Shown here piece after piece: positions 23,701 to 28,186 of a stretch of 28,186 bases of DNA. This DNA is from SURF-58 sp041305085 (lineage in GTDB: Archaea; Nanobdellota; Nanobdellia; Woesearchaeales; UBA9642), in assembly GCA_041305085.1 (NCBI GenBank), contig JBFYMA010000014.1:1-28186 (forward strand), in the 5' to 3' direction. Numbering within the stretch: the first letter of the stretch is position 1; the number at the start of each line of letters is the position of its first letter. Both the position numbers and the translations under genes were made by a program. The notes beneath the pieces were generated by a model, which saw only the letters and a list, made by a program, of their open reading frames with translations, did no database searches and was not told where the DNA came from.

Positions 23701-24326
23701 ATCTGGAGGCATTCCAAAAATATCTCCAGCCCGGAATGGCTGGTTGACGTAGACAGGCTCCTTACAGCCTGGCTACACTCAATGCCCAATGATGGAAAGC
23801 TCACAACAAGATTTTCCCTAGAATTTGATGAAGATATTTGCAGTGAGAATTCCCCATTTGCGCTTGCCCTGGCGGACTGCCCTGCTATCTCAACCAATGA
23901 ATTAGGTATGGGGTTCTGGTCCTGGTCAAAAACTATTCCTGAAACAGAAAACGTGTTCTGGTTATCCTGGTTGGCTGGAGAAGGGCACACATTGCTGCAT
24001 GATCCTCCGACCTTTTGGTAAGCATCTCCGTTCTGGAACGTGCCTTCACAAACAATTGTTGGAATGTTTGGCTGAAGAAGCGAATTGTCGCTGCCATAGC
24101 AGCAGCATATTTCATCAAAGCATTCAGCGCTGCAGTCCTGCTGGTCAAAAAAGCTTCCCTGAACGCATTCTGATTGGGAAGCTGCTGGCTTGCAGAATCC
24201 TGGCTCTGCTGGCCCCTGGCAGCAGCCTGCAAATACTGAAGGAATAATTACCAGTGCAAAGAAAGCAATTAGAACAGGTGCAGACAGCAGCATAAAAATC
24301 TTTTTTGGCTTGTGCATAAAACCCAT
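20772..24326 (-). CDS. Giant secreted Cys-rich multidomain protein
   Basis: 1184 aa. Sec signal peptide 1-33 (cut after SVFA, before GCC). Then a Cys-dense region (34-120), a carboxypeptidase-regulatory-like beta domain (about 127-195, VSGIVFDQDQNPIPNSLVEI), further Cys modules, a fibronectin type III-like domain (about 330-410, NTVTLEWGF, YCYKVFV), repeated modules of the form C-x-W-x(n)-G-I/V-C (about 550-690: QCEWIYSDEE, DCRWDDSTGICF), and a C-terminal run of Ig-like domains (about 800-1184). No C-terminal helix or sortase-like signal is visible, so it is released or held by partners. The start at 24326 has an SD-like GAGGGATG (24334-24341) and a TATA box at 24367-24376. Probably a secreted adhesin working with the two flanking giant proteins. 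Confidence 0.75.
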   Translation of the reverse strand: MGFMHKPKKIFMLLSAPVLIAFFALVIIPSVFAGCCQGPAEPGFCKPAASQSECVQGSFFDQQDCSAECFDEICCCYGSDNSLLQPNIPTIVCEGTFQNGDAYQKVGGSCSNVCPSPANQDNQNTFSVSGIVFDQDQNPIPNSLVEIAGQSARASANGEFSLQISSSNSRENLVVSFPSLGIECSQAVRSLSTSTSHSGLEIFLECLQMYQCSEWSSCIDNKKTRDCAACDASGCNNYPNTFSLARFPEEMSICTDFSGTSFCTDQIIDSSLGEQCFADHETGYWNPASSCSFDLCYGCLCTAQDDCIGGNCDSSACEQTVPAISSPISYTTTPNTVTLEWGFGECAESFDIQRCIQNNPTSCNNITAGLPASAREFTDSNNLKTGNTYCYKVFVHHDSGKINSSLEECITITQLDCLEKYGSSDFCYSAQGDSYIASCTDQDTMQILDSCSSGEACIVGKDGQPSCQPENICETCNSVYGFFPGFAFDLLPLKLFQNSTIFDSLTSISCQNQLEDHNYCFFEKTTTSINKYESCGKIGSCYDYESKGTCEGDPCNKQSGIGQCEWIYSDEEAGIGVCRPAEEKSQNCAECHSDFEEDFNENGFDFCTSQNCPKYAGLCYYSEIGSSGECIGTGNKKMGCEFYNTEKDCADSQNMELQEDNTRIESNDLFGFGDCRWDDSTGICFKDADESISNDCTDDIFSRGMPWKQDSVSLCYYDNTPPQTFLSSEQNVFGTSLEGLAYWANDDSYEYSADPSKTQVATLFSLSKMQLGDQDGGQDNPSDASAAGIGASGKVVWQNQDTSLNPPSTGFYPFVYPSKPLDDLKDNSQTPKTPGWYMLRFYSVDLAGNLEVVQEKPVLILSSLIISGFSHEQSGEYSSVLDKWLSTLQISFEASREAVCTGTLESVSGEPVNISITDNDPDTAFEFIYQNIQGGIYSFTAECTDAYGSKAQKTYQPINLQNNLGILSVLPEYGIYSNRAINIALETNESGSCRISQTSIEYSNMETALQAQGTTHTYMFNAPDDGVYKFYSACDLSGSGIIEGFAEDMIVFAVDTKGPEPFLRYADIGENYNQEYSSAERVRNINLKLDCSDDYYKNKNQNGKYLVFSPQGCENIYYKINNGPVNKINSTTPRNMSFSFDYYRNRVNLEAWAEDAGGNIGTRKNYLINLADVRDVPVQIRFAD

Positions 24327-24366
24327 TTTTTCCCATCCCTCTTTTGATTTAAAAATAACAAGCCTT

Positions 24367-24376
24367 GTTTATATAG
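24367..24376 (-). promoter_or_regulatory. TATA box upstream of 24326 gene
   Basis: Minus-strand CTATATAAAC about 45 bases from the ATG, predicting a leader of some 20 bases that includes the SD-like GAGGGATG at 24334-24341. This differs from the leaderless pattern elsewhere. Confidence 0.5.
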
Positions 24377-24386
24377 TTTTTGATGT

Positions 24387-27300
24387 TCAGCAACTGGGAG
24401 AATTAACATATTTGCAGTTGGTGTTGCACATTTTTCCATTGGCTGATGGGTGGCAGGTGTTTGGAACAACTCCTTCGCACTCATAATCTGCTCCGCAGTA
24501 TGTAAAGCTGCATGTTTTTGTTGTCTGGGCTGAGTACTGGCAGAAATTGCTGCAAAACCCATCGAGCCTGCCATTACTGCATATTCCGCTGTTTGGCTGC
24601 TTTTCATCACACTGCTGGCTTGCCCCAAGAACAAACTCACACTCACTGTCTTTTTCTGTCCCCAGATCTTCTTTGTTGCTGTTTTCTGTTTCTGCAATGC
24701 ATTTTCCTGTCTGCGGGCCATCGCTTGAATCCCTAAAATAACCGTCATCGCACTGGCTGTCTGAATTGGTGGTTTCTTTTGTATAACAGGAAAGGGTTTG
24801 GGGGTTAAAAGTGTAAGGATTGCAGGATAAATACTGGCAGGTGTTTGTACAGCCTTTTTCAGGTTTCTGCCCCTGGGAATCTGCTGTTGAGCCAGGCAGC
24901 TGGCTGTTGCACTCAGGGCTTGCATCGCAGACGCTTGCTCCAGCATCATCTAACTGGCTCCAGCACACACAGCTGCTGTCCTCAGGATAAGTGCAGTTTC
25001 CATTGCTGCACTGGGCACTGCACTTGAATGGAAATTTTTCTACTCCTTCAGGAGCAGCCCATTCAAACTGCCCTCCAGAAGAGCCATTGCCTGATGCGCA
25101 TCTTTTTCTTGAGTCGCAGATGCCGTCTGCAGGGTTTGCTGTTCCTGCCTTGGGCAGCCCAAAGATTTTTTCAAAGCTATCTCCATTAGAATAACCAATA
25201 CAAAATACTTTTGAAGCATTAAAAACTGTCTGGTCTGTGTTTGGCCCTGAACAGGACTCTTCAAGACCTGATTGGTAGCCATCGCACTGCTGCACTATTT
25301 CTCTGTAATCATTTGCAGGACCTGTGCAGGTGTTACCTCGTGTTCCTGAGCAGTTTCTGGTAAATATTCTTTTGAAAATGTCATTAGCTCGTTCATAGTT
25401 CAATGCGCTTGAAGGGTCAGAGCCAGGTGCAAAAATTGCAGGAATAGTTACAAAAAATGTTTTTGTGAATGCATAATTTGAGCCGTATTCTGTGTACTCA
25501 AAGCAATTATTAGAGGAATCTTTTATTGTTCCGAAGTTTTCTTCAGAACTGTAGCAGCAGGCGTGGTCTGCCTGAAATGGGTCTTCTGTAGGAATATAAT
25601 TTCCTTGTTCCTGGTTATAGGGCCAGCTTGCAGAATCTGATCTGTGAGGAATGCATTGCAGCACGTTTACTTCTTTTTGCGAAGGAAAGCTGTAAAGCAT
25701 CCCTAGCTTAGAAGGCTGGCCAACCACCAGAGAAATGTTTCTTGAAATGTTTTTTGTAAAGTTTTTAATTACTATGGCAGCAGGCGAAGAGCCGTTGATT
25801 GAAAAAATCCCAGCTGGAATAATTGTATCAGGCCTGGTTGTGTTTATAAAAAACGGCTCGATAAAGTCTGTCCACAAAAATTCTGAAATATTCTGCTGTA
25901 CAAGGAGTGTGGACTTTCTGGAGCTGTTTGCATATAAAAAGAAGGGGTCTTCTATTGATGCATAGTTGTCAGGAATATCTGAATAATTGTTAGAAGTGTT
26001 GATTACAGCAACAGGAAGGTCAAAAACAAGTATTTTTATAATCTGATAATCCAAAAGGTTTTGCCTGTCCCACACTGAAATGTTCACAAAATGCAGGCCT
26101 GCATCAATCGTTGTTGTTTTATAAGACGCATTTTTTTTTGTAAGTATGAAGTCTGAAGAGTTTGTCCAGTTCTTTGGCTTTACAAGATAATTCTTTACCA
26201 TGCACTGGGTTATGTTCACAGTGCAGTTTATGTTTCCCAATCCTGATTCTATACAGCAGGATGCATTAAAGTATTCAACATAGTCTTCCCTCCATCCTGA
26301 ATAGTTGTATGAAAGGCTGAGCTCGTCAGGGTCAAAGCCCTGTGCAGGTATTGTTATGGTCTGGTTTTGTATTGCCTGGATGTCTGACAAATGTGCAAAC
26401 AATTGGATTGTTGGGTCGTGGATGTATTCAAGCGCAGGCCTCCTGTTTTTTATAGCCATCAGGAATGTCAAAGGCTCTCCTTCTATGATGGCATTGTTGT
26501 CTTTTATCTGTATTATGTCATCAAACTCTGCGCCGCTGCAACCAGGGCAGGCATTTCTGTACTCTCTGTATGAGTAGCCTTCACATCCCGGAAGCGTGCC
26601 AAATGAAAGGGTTTTATTAAAGAAAACATCCTGGGACTCTTTTTTTGCAAGCTCATACGCGCAGGAGTAAATATTCTGTACAGGTATTTCGGATTTTGCT
26701 GAAAAGCTGTGAAAAACCTGTTTTGGCTTGCCGTCCATATCGACTTTGAATGAATACTCTGCATCTGCAATTATGCCATCCTGGGAATATCTCAACTCCA
26801 CAGAGGGATTGTTTATTATTACTGCCTTTCCTCCAAGCCTGCTGTTAAACTCTGAAAAATTTGTGCAAAAAGGTAGGTGCTGCGCCACATAGTCTGAGAG
26901 CTGTTTTTGAATGCTTTTCTGTCCTGTTTTGCTGGAGTAAAAATCATAAAATCTGTAGTCACAGGTGTAAATAAGGCTTCCTGTTTCGGGGCTTTGGTCT
27001 GCTAGCTGCAAAATTTCTGGATCATAATTTGGGCCCTGCCAGTTGCAAAGCATTGTCAGGTTGTTAAATCCAAAAAAACCGCTCTCCCTTCTTGAAGGAA
27101 AACAGTTCTGGTTATTGTCCATGCTCGAATAAACCCCTGAAATGCCTATAAGCGATGACAAAAAAGAAGAGGGAAAAGGGTAAGAAGGAGCCAGCTGATA
27201 GCTTTTTGTTATGTCGCAGTATTCGTTTGGCTTGACTGCATAAGAAACATTTACCAATCTTCCTGAGTAATTGAATAATAAGACTGTTTTTCCTGTCTCG

Positions 27301-27584
27301 ATGCTTGAAAAGCCTGCACTTTCCTTGTTTGTCGGAAAATCTTGGGGGTAAAGGTTTCCTCCCTGCAAAAAAATCTTCTGAACGCCCTGAGTTGTAACCC
27401 TTTCAAGGCAATCTGAAACATAGCTGTTTATTGGCACATCCTGGAGTGCCTGGTCAACAATGTTCTGAGCTTCCTTTGTCTGCTGTGCATCGTTTATCCA
27501 GCCCATTGCAAATATTGCAAAAACAAATATTATTACAATAACAACACCTAAAAGCACAAACACAGTTGCCTGAGCTGTTTTCAT
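24387..27584 (-). CDS. Giant prepilin-like anchored surface protein, sequon-rich
   Basis: 1065 aa. Leader MKTAQATVF then a helix (about 8-27): a class III type head on an exceptionally large protein. Residues 50-80 contain YVSDCLERVTTQGVQKIFLQGG, a motif I recognise from a recurrent DPANN family of unknown role. The middle (about 100-650) is beta-rich and holds most of about 27 N-x-S/T sequons (my count), suggesting heavy N-glycosylation on the outer surface. The last 300 residues are Cys-rich, with repeating C-x(n)-C-x3-C-x-Y units (CTNTCQYLSC, FCSNFCQYS, MCNTNCKYVN). A TATA box lies 27 bases upstream of the ATG, so the transcript is probably leaderless, and it leads the operon running to 16928. 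Likely a surface adhesin. Confidence 0.75.
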   Translation of the reverse strand: MKTAQATVFVLLGVVIVIIFVFAIFAMGWINDAQQTKEAQNIVDQALQDVPINSYVSDCLERVTTQGVQKIFLQGGNLYPQDFPTNKESAGFSSIETGKTVLLFNYSGRLVNVSYAVKPNEYCDITKSYQLAPSYPFPSSFLSSLIGISGVYSSMDNNQNCFPSRRESGFFGFNNLTMLCNWQGPNYDPEILQLADQSPETGSLIYTCDYRFYDFYSSKTGQKSIQKQLSDYVAQHLPFCTNFSEFNSRLGGKAVIINNPSVELRYSQDGIIADAEYSFKVDMDGKPKQVFHSFSAKSEIPVQNIYSCAYELAKKESQDVFFNKTLSFGTLPGCEGYSYREYRNACPGCSGAEFDDIIQIKDNNAIIEGEPLTFLMAIKNRRPALEYIHDPTIQLFAHLSDIQAIQNQTITIPAQGFDPDELSLSYNYSGWREDYVEYFNASCCIESGLGNINCTVNITQCMVKNYLVKPKNWTNSSDFILTKKNASYKTTTIDAGLHFVNISVWDRQNLLDYQIIKILVFDLPVAVINTSNNYSDIPDNYASIEDPFFLYANSSRKSTLLVQQNISEFLWTDFIEPFFINTTRPDTIIPAGIFSINGSSPAAIVIKNFTKNISRNISLVVGQPSKLGMLYSFPSQKEVNVLQCIPHRSDSASWPYNQEQGNYIPTEDPFQADHACCYSSEENFGTIKDSSNNCFEYTEYGSNYAFTKTFFVTIPAIFAPGSDPSSALNYERANDIFKRIFTRNCSGTRGNTCTGPANDYREIVQQCDGYQSGLEESCSGPNTDQTVFNASKVFCIGYSNGDSFEKIFGLPKAGTANPADGICDSRKRCASGNGSSGGQFEWAAPEGVEKFPFKCSAQCSNGNCTYPEDSSCVCWSQLDDAGASVCDASPECNSQLPGSTADSQGQKPEKGCTNTCQYLSCNPYTFNPQTLSCYTKETTNSDSQCDDGYFRDSSDGPQTGKCIAETENSNKEDLGTEKDSECEFVLGASQQCDEKQPNSGICSNGRLDGFCSNFCQYSAQTTKTCSFTYCGADYECEGVVPNTCHPSANGKMCNTNCKYVNSPSC

Positions 27585-27607
27585 ACCACACAGCTTAAAG
27601 AAAGAGG

Positions 27608-27616
27608 TTTATAAAA
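27608..27616 (-). promoter_or_regulatory. TATA box of the 27584 gene
   Basis: Minus-strand TTTTATAAA preceded by AAAAC (BRE-like), centred about 28 bases from the ATG. The box is nearly palindromic and could also serve the plus-strand gene at 27660. Confidence 0.65.
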
Positions 27617-27659
27617 GTTTTTAAAAAAAGCAATAGAAAAATTATCAAAAAAAATAAAT

Positions 27660-28097
27660 TTGACTAATATTATTCCTAAAGATCTGGATGAAGCTGTTGT
27701 TGACCTGCTTACTGGTCCAGACAACCAGACAATATGTACAGATTTAAAAAAGGAATTCCTTACTGCTGAAATCATAAAAAAACTTAAAAATACTGATTCT
27801 TTTGACGCGACATACATAGAATGCAATCAATACGGTGAACTAATAAAAAAAGCATTGGAAATTTCACCATACCACATCATATTGCCTGTCGGGTCAGGAG
27901 AGCCATATAACTGTTTTTACAATTATATTACAGAAAAAAAACTATTTGCTAAGCTGGTAGATGTTATTCCTCAAGAAAACCACCCTCTGTCTTCAAAAGG
28001 AAATATTGAAAAAACTTTGGCTGATAAGCTATACTGCAAATTTATGAATCAAAGCTCATTTGAAAAAATAAAAAAAATGTGCCTTATGACTGAATAG
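27660..28097 (+). CDS. 145-aa soluble protein resembling part of a type II PLP-enzyme fold
   Basis: No signal or membrane helix. HIILPVGSGEPYNCFYNYI (72-90) followed by KLVDVIPQ (98-105) and TLADKLYCKF (119-128) recalls the C-terminal half of threonine synthase- or cysteine synthase-like enzymes, where a V-P-V-G-S-G loop precedes a helix and then an 'x-G-V-x-P' strand. A full enzyme would be more than 300 residues and would have the PLP lysine; neither is present. It could be a remnant, a stand-alone domain, or a chance match. The start is a TTG, with no better codon or ribosome site visible, so the 5' end is uncertain. It is separate in kind from the surface genes and ends five bases before the right structured repeat. 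Confidence 0.5.
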   Translation: MTNIIPKDLDEAVVDLLTGPDNQTICTDLKKEFLTAEIIKKLKNTDSFDATYIECNQYGELIKKALEISPYHIILPVGSGEPYNCFYNYITEKKLFAKLVDVIPQENHPLSSKGNIEKTLADKLYCKFMNQSSFEKIKKMCLMTE

Positions 28098-28101
28098 CTC
28101 A

Positions 28102-28183
28102 CCCTATCCCTGCCTCAAAGCAGGGGTGCAGAGCAATCAAAGATTACTGGCATCCCTCTGGGATATTACTGGCTCGCAATCTT
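28102..28183 (-). repeat. Structured repeat, right copy (inverted relative to the left copy)
   Basis: Read on the minus strand it matches 48-130. First hairpin ATCCC-AGA-GGGAT: an A-T pair of the left copy has become C-G. Second hairpin GTAATC-TTT-GATTGC: one G-C-neighbouring C has become T, giving a G-T wobble. Third hairpin CCCTGC-TTTGAG-GCAGGG: stem sequence almost wholly changed but pairing perfect. The 5' end is within three bases of the window edge, so the element may extend beyond it. Confidence 0.75.
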
Positions 28184-28186
28184 GTA

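Noticed and set aside
24269..24949. 226-codon minus-strand frame overlapping the 3' end of the 1065-aa gene
   Set aside because: Out-of-frame shadow; it is Ala/Thr/Gln-rich low complexity caused by the Cys/Asn codons of the real frame and crosses the gap into the next gene.
48..28183. Reading the window as a complete transposon bounded by terminal inverted repeats
   Set aside because: No transposase, integrase or target duplication is visible, and a partial extra copy at 1-20 points to a multicopy repeat; the ends may simply be where an assembly broke.

Overview
The window looks like part of the genome of a DPANN archaeon, most likely of the Woesearchaeota/Pacearchaeota (Nanoarchaeota) type. 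Four things point there. There is an archaeal single-stranded DNA-binding protein (RPA) with two OB folds and a zinc finger. Archaeal TATA boxes lie about 26-29 bases upstream of several start codons, which implies leaderless transcripts. A long run of proteins begins with a short K-K-(G/A/S)-(Q/E/x) leader followed at once by one transmembrane helix, the archaeal class III (prepilin-like) signal. Several very large, Cys-rich, N-x-S/T-rich secreted proteins are present. Assignment is by sequence recognition only; no searches were run.

Layout. Positions 1-383 are non-coding and hold one and a fragment of a structured repeat, plus three GC-rich hairpins. From 384 to 14419 everything is on the minus strand. 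In transcription order this is a 39-aa membrane protein (14419), two paralogous Cys-containing membrane proteins (14287, 13195), a cluster of small prepilin-like proteins (12254, 12066, 11553, 11290), a 770-aa modular Cys-rich protein (11017), another small Cys-rich one (8679), a 454-aa membrane-anchored protein (8326), and prepilin-like proteins whose ectodomains resemble peptidoglycan hydrolases or conserved DPANN pilin families (6909, 6029, 5443, 4790, 3590). Last comes RPA (1538). A divergent promoter region at 14420-14516 also drives a plus-strand set (14517-16864): three prepilin-like proteins and a small soluble hypothetical. From 27584 to 16928 the minus strand carries three giant surface proteins (1065, 1184 and 1106 aa) and one more prepilin-like protein. 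A 145-aa protein resembling part of a type II PLP-enzyme fold lies at 27660-28097. A second copy of the structured repeat, in inverted orientation, ends the window.

How the genes may work together. About fifteen proteins share the same topology: short basic leader, one N-terminal helix, extracellular domain. This is what a multi-pilin or pseudopilin surface machine looks like, with the giant Cys-rich proteins as adhesins or receptors. No assembly ATPase, platform protein or prepilin peptidase is in the window. The most unusual part is 1608-6909. Three of its five genes carry domains resembling bacterial cell-wall hydrolases: a lytic transglycosylase with its catalytic Glu kept, a VanX-like M15 dipeptidase with every zinc ligand replaced, and, less surely, a degenerate amidase_3. 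Archaea of this kind are not expected to make murein, so these domains may bind or attack bacterial walls, or may have been recruited as structural parts of a surface apparatus.
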